Shown here: in pieces, positions 39,391 to 51,965 of the stretch
Numbering within the stretch: the first letter of the stretch is position 1
Layout: each line of letters begins with the position of its first letter
Assembly (NCBI RefSeq): GCF_014805625.2
Contig: NW_023998431.1
Location: 2,889,804-2,953,803, forward strand
Source of the DNA: Glossina fuscipes
Lineage: Eukaryota; Arthropoda; Insecta; Diptera; Glossinidae
Length of the DNA: 64,000 bases
Direction: 5' to 3'
Position numbers and translations under genes: made by a program
The notes under the pieces: model-generated
Databases searched by the model: none
Told to the model about the DNA's origin: nothing
The model's input: the letters and a program-made list of their open reading frames with translations, nothing else

Positions 39391-41554
39391 AATTGGAGAA
39401 AAGTTATTAACATAAAATATTTTTATGCCCATTGTTCGAACTTAAATATATTCATGTAACTTTAAAAGTATTTTGACTGATCGTTAAACGCGTATTTGAA
39501 AATTTACAAATTTTTAAAAATAATTATTATATTTGCAAATATACAAATAGGAGTAAAAATAAAACATATGCCTTGTAGGGAAGTTGAGATGTCCATCACT
39601 TCACATAAATCAATAAAAATGTGTATTGTGAAATTTTCGGGTCTCAATTGGCGAGAATTATTCTCTTAGCCTTCCTTATGCTAAATAAAGTCTTCTATTT
39701 GTCTGTATGTAATACATAATATATTATAAAAGTAAGCTTACGGAGATACTTTTGCATGTAAGCACATAAGGCACATAAGTAAGATATTGTTCAAATTTAG
39801 GTAAGTAAAATGTAGAGAGACTTTTTAGTAAACCAAGGCAAAATTAATCGCGTTCATAACATTTTATCACCTTGTTCGTAATTGTCGTGCTCCATCCTAG
39901 CGCACACACTTTACACTTAATACTGATATAACTTTATATCAATAATGAGAGTATACAAAAAACGGCATTGATAAATTATTAGTTATTTCAACGTCAAATC
40001 GTATGCAAGAATACTTCTACAGATCGATTCCATTGCATCTCATATCAGTGTCAGATTTCCATAAATTATACAATTATGAACAAAGTCGCATATATATAAA
40101 TATATATATATATATAAATATATATATATGTAAATATATATATGTAAATATATACGCGAGAAGGGCAACTACAAGAAATTCTTCAGTTTTCTTATTTATA
40201 CTCTTTCTGAATTATGTGCCTTAAAGGTCAAACGATCAAGTGAAATATTTTAGAATGCGTCATAAACAATTTACCAAAGAAGAAGAATAAATTCAATCAT
40301 CTTGATTGTCAGTTTAAAAACGTTTCTCATGTCAGACATAGAACACCGTTCTCTGTACGCTATTGTTGCCTTATCTATTATAATAAACAAATAATTTTGC
40401 AAAAACGCAGTGCACAGACTCGTTCCATTTTCTTCAAGAATTCGAAAAAAACAACAGAACTCAATAAAAACATTGATATGTCCAGCAATTTGAAAATATG
40501 TAATGTTCCTAGTAACACGTTAGCCTCAAGACATCATATCTAACCCCTTTTCTCCTATTAATCTCACAATAGACTAAAGCAAAAAAATTTCCATGAAAAA
40601 ATTCCCATTTGATGGGAAACCCTCTGTAGAGCATTAAAAGAGTATATCGGAAGAATTTCCTCTTTCTTCAAAGCCGCCTTTTTCTATATTATCGGCTTAT
40701 TATGAAAACTAGGTAGGAAAAGATTGCCATAAATAGAGTACTGTAGACAGGAGAAGTGGTAGCCGATTGAGGGTCTATGCGGAAAGATAGTAACGACAAG
40801 TCCTTAGAGAACTTTCATGGTGGAAATGGTTGCCCTGAAATCGAAATTTTAAACAGCCGTCGCCTCGTTCAGAGAAAAGGTATAGATCCATAATGGTGAG
40901 CGTGTTTTTGCACTTTAAGGCTACTATGGGTCTTTTCTTAGTGACGATGTTTCCACATCTTGGATTAATTGCATGCGGAATAGCCTTTCATATTTAACCT
41001 GTTTACATTGCTGAGGGGATTTGACGTTTTCAGTGCAAGCGTCCTCTATAGACATTAACTGACTGTGCATACGAACATTTATTTACCCTTCCTTGTTCTT
41101 TCTCTTTTTTGTTGGATGGGAAAGCTTCAAAGGAAAGAGTGGATTTTTTTAACCACTAAAAACCAGCTATGCTCTTATTCCTCACTCTGCGTCGTGGCCT
41201 TCACTGGCGTGTCCATCTATCTCTCCTTGTCTGTCTGTCACTATCGGTTTTCCTGTTCACCGATCTGTCCCCCATTTGTCTAACTAACAAACTTAAAAAA
41301 CATTTTTTATTAATTTCCTGTATGGTTTCCTTACATGACTTAAATTGACCTCGTTATTGAGAAGCTTGGTCTTGCCAGTGAAATTAGTAGCTTTTTCATT
41401 TAAGTGACTAATTCATTCATTCTTAGTGACTAATTTAATGTCATTATAAAGCAATTTTCCAAAACGTCTTGATAGGGTAGCTATATGAGTCGAGGTATTT
41501 CCCTTTTTCTTTTTTCGGGAATGCCATGAAATGCTTTATGTTGATTACCGCTTT
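39391..41554. other. AT-rich DNA, no gene supported
   Basis: TA tract at 40091-40160 with TAAATA interruptions. A less AT-rich stretch at about 40730-41040 was not recognised; it may be an old element. Frame 41065-41283 (72 codons) has no known domain. Confidence 0.55.
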
Positions 41555-41900
41555 TAAGTTTGTACGGATGTATGTAATGCTCAGAAGGACTTGAGATCGA
41601 CCTACCTTTCATTATACCCATCGGTTCAGAATTCTTTTCAAATCGATTTAAGCTTATCCGTCCGTCTGTCTACTTTGTTTTCTAGTGATCAACCTGCAAG
41701 TTGTAACTATTACGATATTTTCATGAAATTTGGTACACCGATGTGTTGACGGTGTGACCCACGGATGAATGCTATTGGAAATGATTTAGATCGGACCACT
41801 TTTCAGACAACTTTCTGTATAGCGCCTTATTTTAAACGAATAACTGTGTACATCACTACACTTATGTAGAGTATTTAACGGTAGACACTGGCCCACAGTA
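41555..41900 (-). repeat. Dispersed fly repeat, family A copy 7, inverted
   Basis: TTTGTACGGATGTATGTAAT, AGAAGGACTTGAGATCGACC, ACCCATCGGTTCAGAATTC, TCCGTCCGTCTGTC, CAAGTTGTAACTATTACGAT, CATGAAATTTGGTACACCGA, GACCCACGGATGAATGCTAT, and AGATCGGACCACTTTTCAG appear in the reverse-strand order of family A. Well preserved relative to copy 5. Confidence 0.78.
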
Positions 41901-44492
41901 GTGTTTTTGTTTGTTTTAATATAGTTGAAATTATATTGAATTTCGTAATAAATTCCTTTTTATATAAACGATTGTGCTAATGCTCACATGCTATTTATGC
42001 GGCCATGGCTGTGTGTATAAGTAAATCTGCGTTCATAAGACCACAAATTTTTAAGTTTTGCAACTATTTCTTAAGCAGATTTTAGTGTGCATATGAAATT
42101 TATATCGCATCGCATGTATATACGATTGCTGCACATGGCGCAAATTACTTTATTACGCACGAATGCAAATTGTTTCACCATGATGAAGGATTTTGCTGAT
42201 GACATATTTATGAGTTTAAGAGGGGGAAAAATGCATACAATTATTGAATCACAGATAATTCTTTTCAAAAATGGTTGGTTGGTGAACGTGCTTCGATGAG
42301 ATTACGAAGTGACTAATAACAGAAGAAATTTGGTTCACACATACGTATTGTTAAACACCCACACTATATGCTAGAAGATGTACGTTTATTACATGCTCCG
42401 GGTTTCGAAATCACTCAATTCCCAGTAATTATGGGATCTTGGTTTCTTTGCCATCTGTGGCGAATAGTTTCATAGGGATCGTCATCATTTTCAAGCCACG
42501 TCTGAAAAAATTGACTACGATTAACATGTTCTTGCTTTCAGTTTTTAGACTAGTCAATGGCTTAATACATTACAAGGGGGAAGGGTGAGTAATTAAACGG
42601 ATGGAACAGATGAACTGAAACATCTATGTGAAGATAGTGATCAGATAGTGATTTTTTCGAGCATATCTATATAGATTCAAAACGAAAATGTATTACTTCG
42701 TATAATAACGGTAATGATAGAGAAGAGAATGAATATAAATTTTTCTTCTCCCTGAAACGTTAACAATGAACGGTATAAGCTACAAAAGAGGATTGGCAAG
42801 CATCTTCTTATCAATAACATCGTGTCGTACATATTGAACGACCAGAAAAAATGGAAAACTCTTAAGTGTTAATTTAATAAAGAATCAGAGAGCCAACCGA
42901 CGCTAATGTAGACTTTTAGATAGTATCTAAACGACCGCTCCACCCTTAAATGTATGCTTAAATTATAATGCCACAGGGATAAGGATTAAGAGGAAAGATG
43001 CTAAAATGGCATAGATTTTTAACCTCAAACAGATACAGGGGATCATAAAAACACATGGTTACAATCAGGTCGAAAGAAAGTATGGCAGGCAGACAAGCAT
43101 ATACAACCAATAGTCGACCCAATGGCTAATTAAACTTAAGCGCTAACACCAAACGGGCAGTGCTAGAAAAAGAAAGCAAAGTGAGACGATTACGTCGACA
43201 AACAAGTAATCATAATCAATAATATTTTGCAAACTAATCGAATGAGTGGGCAGATAAAAAAGCATTTGAACAATTAAGTAGTCGGTCCAGCCCGGGGGGC
43301 AAGAACGCCTAATAGAGAGGTGAATAGAACCACACCGAGAAGCTACTTACATATTGATGCCGTATGAAAAACAGTGACAATATAACCGTATTTTTCACTA
43401 ATAGGTAAATTGAAGATTACGTGATTAATCGTTTACGAAACGTAAAGGCAGTCATCATTAATTTGTTTAGCACGTTAGTATGATATATATACATGTGCAC
43501 GTATACATACATTTATTTATTTATATTTATATCTAAATATGGGTCTATATAGTTTAATGCTTTGCACGAATGCACGAAACTATAACTAAGAATAGCTAAA
43601 GTAAAAAGTACGCGTCGTTTTACCTTAGAGTTGAAATAAGTTCAGCAATAGGAATGCTACCGAGCTCACGAACTTTGCCTTGAGACAATATTGGTCATTA
43701 TAGTTTTTGAGACTTGCATTTCAGATCTTATTCGTAAATTATTTTTGCAATAAATTCAAAATTTGTTCATGATTTTATTTATGAATTTTCTCAATTTCAT
43801 TCAAAATTTTCGAGAATTTTCCTTTTGATTTTTTTTTATTTTTTTTTATTTTTTTTTTTTTTTTTGTTTAATTTAGAAACGATATGACAAACGGAACTTG
43901 AATTCAATCGTATTGTGATACTACAGATACAATATTGGTACACGGATAATAATTCAATTTTCTTACAATGTGCCAACAAAATGCAATTGTCTGGGGGTGG
44001 CACTGTCATGTATACACAAACGTACTTAATATGTTGAAATTGCTAAACAATAATAACTTTATTATAATATTATTACTGGCCAATTATGAGAACAATTTCG
44101 ATTAAAACCAACACAGCAATCAAGCATCGATACTGCAATGAATTTTGAATCGAACAAATATTAAACTATAATGAAAAATGGGAAATATGACCTTCGTTCT
44201 CCATAGCTATAAAAAAAAAAAGGAAAAAACAAGAGAATCGAAAATAAAAATAACGCAAACAAATGTTTTAAAACTTAAACAACAAAAACAACAAGAACAA
44301 CACCATAAACAGCATCACAAAAAATAGTTTAATAAGGTTAATAAACAAACAAAAACGGAAAATTTGAGAACCAATCAAAATAATGCAGCGACGGCAATAA
44401 AAACAGCAACAATCAAGAATTATGACCTAAAAAATACTAAATAAACACAAATGCAACTCAGAATTTTTTACTTTATTGAATTGTAATGCATA

Positions 44493-44530
<38 letters not shown>

Positions 44531-44970
44531 TCTTTATGTCTACTTTGCCTGATTGTTTTGCATATTATGGTATATATGATCGTTTCTTATTCAGTAAAAT
44601 TCTAACAAAACAATAAAAAAAAACTTGATACCACATAACAAAGTGCAAACCAATGCGCATACAAGAATCAGAAATGCTCTTGAATACAAAACACTTTTTG
44701 GGTTTTTTTTAATTCTTTTTTTTTTTGTACATTCATTTATATATAGATTTCTTTTGTTTTTTTTTTTTTTTTAATTGAAATTTAAATCAGTGAAGTCAGA
44801 TATCAAGCGAAGTTGGCCAGAAATTCCTGCGAGCAAACAAATCCATAAAAATTTTTGATTTTTTTTTTTCTCTCTTGGAGATTGATACGCAACATTACCT
44901 AAATGAAAACAAGAGCAAACAACAGGTACTTAAACCGTAACTTATTTACCGGGTCAGTCTTAGATTGCGC
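41901..44970. other. AT-rich DNA, no gene supported
   Basis: Short family-B-like scrap at 42590-42615. Poly-T/ATTTTTTTT array at 43829-43866. An A-rich stretch at 44205-44450 and a TA tract at 44489-44529. Overlapping frames at 42071-42299 on both strands are not recognised. Confidence 0.55.
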
Positions 44971-44974
44971 ATCG

Positions 44975-45160
44975 TTAGCCATACTCCATTCCCCATCTTT
45001 CAAGCAATTTTCGAATTCCATCTCGAAGAAGTTCTCATCTTTTAAAAAACAAAGCTATCCCTAAAAGAACCAGTATTTAAACCCAGTGTTAATCGAAAAA
45101 AAGGCAATATCTGTTGCTAGCAGTGGAAAGGATGGTACAAACAAGTTTTGCTATATGAAG
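44975..45160 (-). pseudogene. Possible mariner transposase C-terminal fragment
   Basis: Minus-strand reading gives KDENFF (about 45030-45047), then, after a one-base shift, RDGIRKLLERWGMEYG and a stop. This matches the C-terminal pattern of mariner transposases (SKDE.FF..GI.KL.ERW.KC). Upstream, a degraded ATDIAFFRLTLGLNTGSF may correspond to the family's PSDYHLFRS segment. The case rests on about 22 residues plus a weak extension, so it is less sure than the copies at 16.3 and 34.4 kb. Confidence 0.5.
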
Positions 45161-46869
45161 TCAAATTCCTTCATACTAAAAACTAAGGATACCATGACTT
45201 TTGGTATGCTACACTCATTTTTTTGGCGCAACTACATCAATTATTGGACGTAGTATTCCTTAGGGATATTTTTATGTAACTGGAACAAGGTTTAATACAC
45301 CAAGCCCTACTGACCCGCTATACCCCCTACCTACTCGCTATCATGCTTATACAGGCTTTGCAGATTGTAGTGCATCCACTGTTCATTTCTCGTAAGCATT
45401 TAGCCGTGGTACACTTTGAATTAAAAGTGCAGTGAAAAAACACTGATTTTTCCCGCATATTTCATTTTGTTGACACAAAGCTATATCTATTCAAGGCTCC
45501 TAGAAACTATGTTGTGTACACTTTAGTGTAATAATGAATACAGTCGCTTATAGCTTAAAGTCAGTACTTTCAAGTGAAGAATTCATAGTTTTATTCTATA
45601 GTCTACAATACTAATTACAAACTCTCTTGTAGAACCGGAACGAACTAACTTGTACTCTCAATATGAACAAAATCATAATATTTGAATGAAAATTACTGTG
45701 AGTAACGAAGCTAATTGTCCATCCATCTGGGTACGTATTTAAGCAAAACTGTCATATTAAGGGACTTTCAAAAATCAAAAGAAGCTATCGAGCAAATTCT
45801 TTAACCACAACAAATGAAAACTTGATGTGCTTTATGGGCTGACGTCGTAATTGGAAATTTCTTTTGGTATTAAGTTGTCAACACTGAAATTCGTAGATAA
45901 CAGATTAGCGTGCTTATGAAGAAATATGAATGACCGCGTTCTCGCGTATTTATCTTTTGTTTAACGTTTACCTTTCATTGTAAGCAAATGCATTTCATTG
46001 AGTTGCATTGGTTTCAATATGGTCGGTCGCAAAGTTCTATTACTTAATCTTCTGTTGTGAAGATCTTTTTTTGCACGGTTGCGATTTTTGTTATCATATC
46101 ATATAACAATTTCATATGCATTTCAAATCTGTGATGAAACTGCTTACCGTGCATCAAATAGCCGAAGAATATGAGAATGGAATCTGACCAGTTATGGTGA
46201 ATATAAGCTATATATGTATAAATATACACAAGCGTATACATGGCGTTATGTAATACAATAAACAAATAAATTATTAGAATTTTTTATTTGGAAAATCTGG
46301 CATTGTCCGTCAATCGATGATTCAACACTTGTATCTATCGGCCAGTTTTTATGCTCTGGCAAAACCAAGCAAGTTTTTTTTAACATTTTATACAACAACA
46401 ATGACTACAATAAACAAGAATTAATGATTATTATAAAATGTAAATATTATTGCAAGGCACGACAATGGCGGGACATTAATCAACGCATACCTTCATTGTG
46501 AGCAAACCGTATGTAATTTTGATAAATCGTATTTTTTTATAGAGTAACAGAGCGAGACGCGATTACCCGAGAGAAAAAAATTTTTAATCAAAGAAAATAG
46601 AAACAAAAGAAAAATTAGATCAAATATGAAGAAAAATCATATAAGATTTTTAGCAAATTTGAACACTCATCGGTGCATTGATTTTTGCTGAGAATGCTTA
46701 CATAAAGTTTCCAATTAATATACAAAAGAAAATATTTGTAAAATGAACTTTTTATACTCACCGTGTCAAAACGTTTGCAAAAGCGCAAAAAAAACTTCAG
46801 AGATTCAACAAAGTCTATATATATTGTTTCGTCAGGGATAAACTTTGTAAATAAGTGCATAAATGCAAT
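45161..46869. other. AT-rich DNA, no gene supported
   Basis: No recognisable protein. The 73- and 81-codon minus-strand frames (46044-46265 and 46615-46860) carry no known motif. Confidence 0.55.
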
Positions 46870-47345
46870 ATTATACAGTAAGCACTTATCTAGCTATCTA
46901 TAAATTTCATCCTTGACGGCCCAATAAATTCCTCGTGAGTTCGTTCGTCCGTCCGTCCGTCTGTCCGTCCGCCGTCTGGTAAACATTCTCTCAGTCATTA
47001 AAATTAAACTGTCGACTTCAAATTTGCCAGATATCGAGAATGAGTCAAATCGCTCGATGGACACACCTACAGTACGATGTGAGTGTGAAAACCCTTTTGC
47101 TTTCAAAAGAAATAAAAAATTGATTTTTTGCTCATCACTCAAAAACTACAACAGATGTAGCGGTAAAAATTTTCCCATTGACTTATGTTTATAGAGTACC
47201 TGCAGAAGAATGGAAAAAATAGGCTATGGCCAAAATATTGAAGTTTAATTTATTTGTTTACTTTTTTTCCTAAGAAAAATGGTGATGAGTGGAAAAGATT
47301 CGGCCGCAATCGAATATAATATTTTTTACTCGTCTTTGCTTTTAC
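46870..47345 (-). repeat. Dispersed fly repeat, family C copy 2, inverted
   Basis: Contains TTCGTCCGTCCGTCCGTCTG followed by TCCGTCCGCCGTC (46940-46976). Its 46990-47145 part matches the reverse complement of 28990-29165, sharing the AAAAATCAATTTTTTATTTC block and the AATTTGAAGTCGA(T/C)A block. The far end, CGGCCGCAATCGAATATAAT (47301-47320), and the GATTCGG before it match the GACCGAATCTTTTATAC start of copy 1. These ends define a unit of roughly 500-630 bp. Confidence 0.72.
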
Positions 47346-47469
47346 AAAAAAAAAAAGGGAGAAATTAAAGAAGAGTTAAAGGTGAATGCGAGCAAAAAGC
47401 TTCAGGCTAAGCACCAACTCTATTAAGGGTCGCTTGCTGCTTTTTCACATTAAACCTTTCTTACTCAGC

Positions 47470-47945
47470 TGAATAAATCATCTTTTGTTGATTTGATGAC
47501 TCGGAGAAGAAGTAGAAGACGACGAAAAAGGGCGAAAGAAAACTAAACAAGGTATGCGAACGTGAATATGAATGACGGTAACGACGAATTACGATCAAAG
47601 GTTCGAAGAAAGAAGGGAAGAAAAATAGAGAGGCGGGAAAAAAGAGAATTGAAAACTGAAACGAAAAAAAGGTAAAAGACAAGAAATAGACATTGAAAAT
47701 GAAGGAAAGTGTCAAAAGAGGAGGGAAGATTGAAAAAACGTGGAGAGTTATAAATGGAATGACGGCTGGAGGTAGAAGGAAAAAGTTGAAAAACTTAAAC
47801 AAGGCGAAAGTAGAAAATGTAGCAATGAAGAATTGGCATGCAGAAGAAGGAATGGTAGCAAAAGCAGAAAGAAAGAAGAGGAGCGATAGCCAGAAGAGTT
47901 GCGATGAAACGAAAATAAGGAAACAACGAATCAACTGTTGTACGT
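47470..47945 (+). other. Long purine-biased tract (about 475 bp)
   Basis: The plus strand is strongly enriched in A and G (GAAGAAAGAAGGGAAGAAAA-type sequence), with few pyrimidine runs. As a result both strands stay open by composition: a 199-codon Phe/Ser/Leu-rich minus-strand frame (47461-48060) and an 84-codon Lys-rich plus-strand frame (47693-47947). Neither has a recognisable domain, and the amino-acid bias is what a polypurine tract yields. I therefore do not call a gene. Confidence 0.7.
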
Positions 47946-50900
47946 AGATGTCTAAAGTGAAGTTCAACGTGCGGATTATTATTACTATAATATAAAATGC
48001 ATGAGCTCGCTTTACCACGATCTCTTTTATTAAAGCAGACTCCTGCAATAAATTAAGCATTTCGCCAAGAGTTTCTTTTGCCTTTTATTCCTTTGGTCAT
48101 ACTTACGGTTCATTTTTCACTTTTAATTTTCCTCTTTAATTACGATTAATTAAAGTAATTGTTGATGCAAATCACCAAATAAGTGAATAGATTACCGCGA
48201 AACATTAAAAGCCATCATCTGAACGGCGCAAATCCAATATATATTGGAGTTAATAAACGTATTTTCTTACTCTACATAGACCAGAAGCGTTAAGAATTTT
48301 CCCATTGGCGCGATATGTTACAACAAGCACACGTTTTATAAGGAAATAAGCAGAAAAAGAAAAGCAGACGATACGGCCGCAGAAAAGTAAATAAAATAAA
48401 ATAAATTGATCTTAATATTAATTTATGTCTTGTGTAAAGTTTCAGATTTTATGAATTCCATATAAGTTATGTGCATATATGTTTAAAACAGATTTATTCG
48501 GGGAGACGAAAACATTTAGAAAAATGTGGAAATTTTTATGATTTTTTAAGAAGATGAAGGCGGACAAACACATAAACACAAACACACACACACACAATCA
48601 CATAAACTTTCAACAAACACCTCTTTTTATAGTAATAATAGGTTACAGCGAAATGAAATCGATTTCCTTAAGAGTTAATGCCTGAGACCGCGAACACAAA
48701 ACTTTTCCGTTTAAGCATACGTGAGTAGATGTGTAATTCTGGTTTTACTGAAACGTTACAAATGAGCATTTTTTCAGTTTAAAAAGGTTATTAAAAGCAC
48801 AGTTGCAAGCAATGTTTTCTTTTCTTTTCTTTTCGTTTGTTTTTTTTTATTTTTTTTTTATTATTTTTCTTTTCAAATTTTTCTTCTCACATCGTTAATT
48901 GAGCGCTACTGACGATTTCGAGAATTGTTGCTATAAAATTTCAACTCAAACGTATATATGACTTGGTATTTTATTTTTGTATTTCTTTTTCTTTGCGACT
49001 TGTATGTCACTGTGGCAGTTAAATTGCCACACAATGTGTCTGTTTCTTCGATATATCATATCAAAGGTGTATGTATTCGGCGTATATGCCTACACCCACT
49101 ACCTACGCATTCGTTCCATATAGTACAACTGGCGCAAAACAAAGGAGAATTCTGTCAAAATGTCAGTTTTACAATTACTTACTAGAGTAATACCAATAAC
49201 GCTAGCAAATATTGGTAGTAACAACCCGTTTTATTCGATTTTTAGCTTTTCTAAGCTATGAAAACGGGAACATTATTATAAAAGTTTATTTGATGAGAAA
49301 CTCAAAATAAAAAATAATTAAATTCTTCTTAGATGTGCGTACACAATTGATCAAAGAATAGGTTCCAGCAAACAATACGCAAATCCATATGTGCTATATA
49401 AATTCTTTAAAAGACTGAAATTGTATCCGATTGGGCCGCGCGAATTCTCTTTGCTTTCTGGCCTATACCTCATACCAATTATCGTCAGGGAATATTAAGC
49501 TTAGGGGATAGATGCAACGCCAAAAATTGCTTAAAAGAGTCGCAATTAGTTTTTGTTTTATCGATAGATTCACACTGATGGTGTTCGGGCAGCCCAGTTC
49601 GATGCACTCGATCCTCATCTTGGATCTACATCTTGAACTTGATTTTTGTTTTTGTTAAATCGCATTTCAAATATGGAGCAATTGATTTCGAATAAGATTT
49701 GGAAATGGTTGACAATGTCCGCTCATACGCTAGCAAATGATAAGTCGATGAACGGACTCTCTACCCACCTAGTCACTCTTTGTCTTGAGCAGACATGCTC
49801 GGAGCGTCTTAAGTAACCATTAAACCAACGCAAATACTTGACACAGATAACTTGACATAAAGTGACACAAGAGCATAGAGGACAGATCCAAATAAAAACC
49901 GAATAGTGTCCAAAGAGCAGTGTGAAATTGCATGTAGAGTGTTTAGTGGAAGCATGGCAAGAAAATTAAAGAGCGAATAAAAATCCTTCATTATACTAAT
50001 CATGGATTGAGTTTAACTCGGAGAACCGTCAGTCAACGGCTGCCAAGGGGTAGCTCGATTTTTGTCACCACCTACTAACTCCGGATGAAACCTAACCGAG
50101 ACGTGATATCCGCGCAAACATAGTTTGATTAAGATGTCTCGTCGTTTTCCATTCGTCCATCCATGCCCCCTCCACTACAGTTGGCAAGCGTTCTTGTAAA
50201 GAGAACTCTTGATTTTGCATGGTCTAGGAAGGAAATTTCGTTTCTATAAAGTGCTTTCTAATTTATTATTTTGAATTATACGGAAGCGTTTTAGTAAAAT
50301 CATTTAAAATCCAGAGACATCCGAATTGGAGTATCCGCACAATATAGGGAAAAGCATTACAGTTTAATCCCTTTTACTCCACATAATTTTATCAAGTTGA
50401 CAGCTGGTACAGAAGAAAGACAATAATTATTACTACCTTCATAATTACATATTATTATATAATATATATACCCAATTATATACATTCATATGATTTAGTT
50501 GATACTATCTAAGAATCGTATGGATTTGTCAACAGTGTCAACAACTAAATATCATTCTATGAACTTATCAAATGATGTAACAATGAATTAGGTTTTTCAT
50601 GTTTCGCGCCGATGAGTACATTTATTGACCGAAATTCTTATAGAATAATCATGACATGTTAGGAAGCGCTTACCTTTATATATAATATTATTACCTTGAA
50701 ATTATAACGTATACTGAATAAACTGATCTACGAATTTGTTAAAATTATATTTGCATATTTGTTTAGTAGATTAAAAAGGATACAAAAACATATATGTATA
50801 TATGTACATGTATTAAGCGACAGAGAATCCTTTAGTTGATTTCCGGCATATTTCATTTTCTAATCACGCATATTCTAGGAGTGCCGTAACGTCCGTCAGT

Positions 50901-51780
50901 GTTGGTCATTTCCTTCTTAACTCTTCGTAACTGTATTTATACATACATATACATATGCACATAAAATAACAACAACAAATAAACTAATAGAGCATAATTT
51001 CATTCACATTTCCGCATCACACAAAGCTAAACTCAAATCCATAAATTCAGTCGCACTGTGGCCATTTATTATATTTAACGGTTACACATAACAGCATAAA
51101 ACTCACACATATACCTAGATACATGCATAAACATTATGAAAAATGAGCATGAAATGTGTTGTGACTTCTCTTGGTGCAATAATACTTTTTCAAGTTTCAA
51201 GAAAAATTTGCCAGCTATTGCCAGCTAATGGTGGGTTAAATATGCCGTTCGTTGCAGTTGCGCTATTGCAAAATGACAATAATAAAAAAGAAAAAAAAAA
51301 AAGCCAAAACAAAAATTCAAAAAAAAACCAAATGTAAAAAAAATATAAAGAAAGAAAAACGTCTCATATCATAATCTTAATGCGAAGGAATATAAACTTA
51401 GATGGCCAGCACAACCATGTACAGTGATATTAACCGATTGGACTAAAAATTGGAAAAAAATACAATAGTTTTTCCTAAGTAAGCGTCTAAGAATATGAAA
51501 AGAAAGATATTTTGCACGTATGATTAATACATACAAGCGAACTCGGATATTTATTTTTGGTGCCCATCACATATTCGAATATTCGAAAATCGAACTGTAG
51601 TTAGCAAACTTATTGTCACAATTTAAAAAAAAAAATAAATAAAGATGAAAAAGAAATATTTTTCCGAATTATGAAACACTTACATAGGGAAACCACGTTG
51701 CCACCTTTCGATTCTTTTGAAATGAAATCATGACTTCACATTCGCATTCACAGATTATACATTTTTTCCTTTTCTTCCCT
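47946..51780. other. AT-rich DNA, no gene supported
   Basis: Contains poly-T/TTTTC arrays at 48819-48872 and an A-rich stretch at 51276-51350. A 75-codon ATG frame at 48958-49185 begins with a hydrophobic run (MTWYFIFVFLFLCDLYVTVA) that looks like a signal peptide, but nothing else supports it. Slightly GC-richer DNA at 50020-50220 was not recognised. Confidence 0.5.
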
Positions 51781-51784
51781 TCAT

Positions 51785-51965
51785 AGCCACCATTATAAGA
51801 TAGGGGCATACTTTCTTTGTTTGTTTCCGTAATATATGTAACACTCAAAAGAAAGCTTCAGAGACCCTATTAAGTATATATATATTTTTGATCATCGTCA
51901 AATTCGAAATTGATTTAGCAACATCTGTCCATCTGTGTGTCTGTGTGTCCATGTGGTAAGTGTTG
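51785..51965 (-). repeat. Dispersed fly repeat, family B copy, inverted
   Basis: TTGTTTGTTTCCGTAATATA, GAAAGCTTCAGAGACCCTAT, AAGTATATATATATTTTTGA, TCATCGTCAAATTCGAAATT and GTCCATCTGTGTGTCTGTGT follow the reverse-strand order of family B. In that order a CTATAAAGTATATATATTCT block is followed by TTGATCAGGATC, GATCTAGCCATG and a CCGTCTGTCCGTC core. The core has drifted from CCGTC to TGTGTC repeats. Confidence 0.68.

Noticed and set aside
47461..48060. 199-codon minus-strand frame rich in Phe, Ser and Leu
   Set aside because: It is explained by the purine-biased plus strand. No domain or motif is present and the complementary strand is also open.
50707..50719. ACGTATACTGAAT matches the first 13 bases of the Hox-cluster microRNA iab-4-5p as I remember it
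   Set aside because: The match stops after 13 bases, and no complementary arm that would form the hairpin lies nearby.
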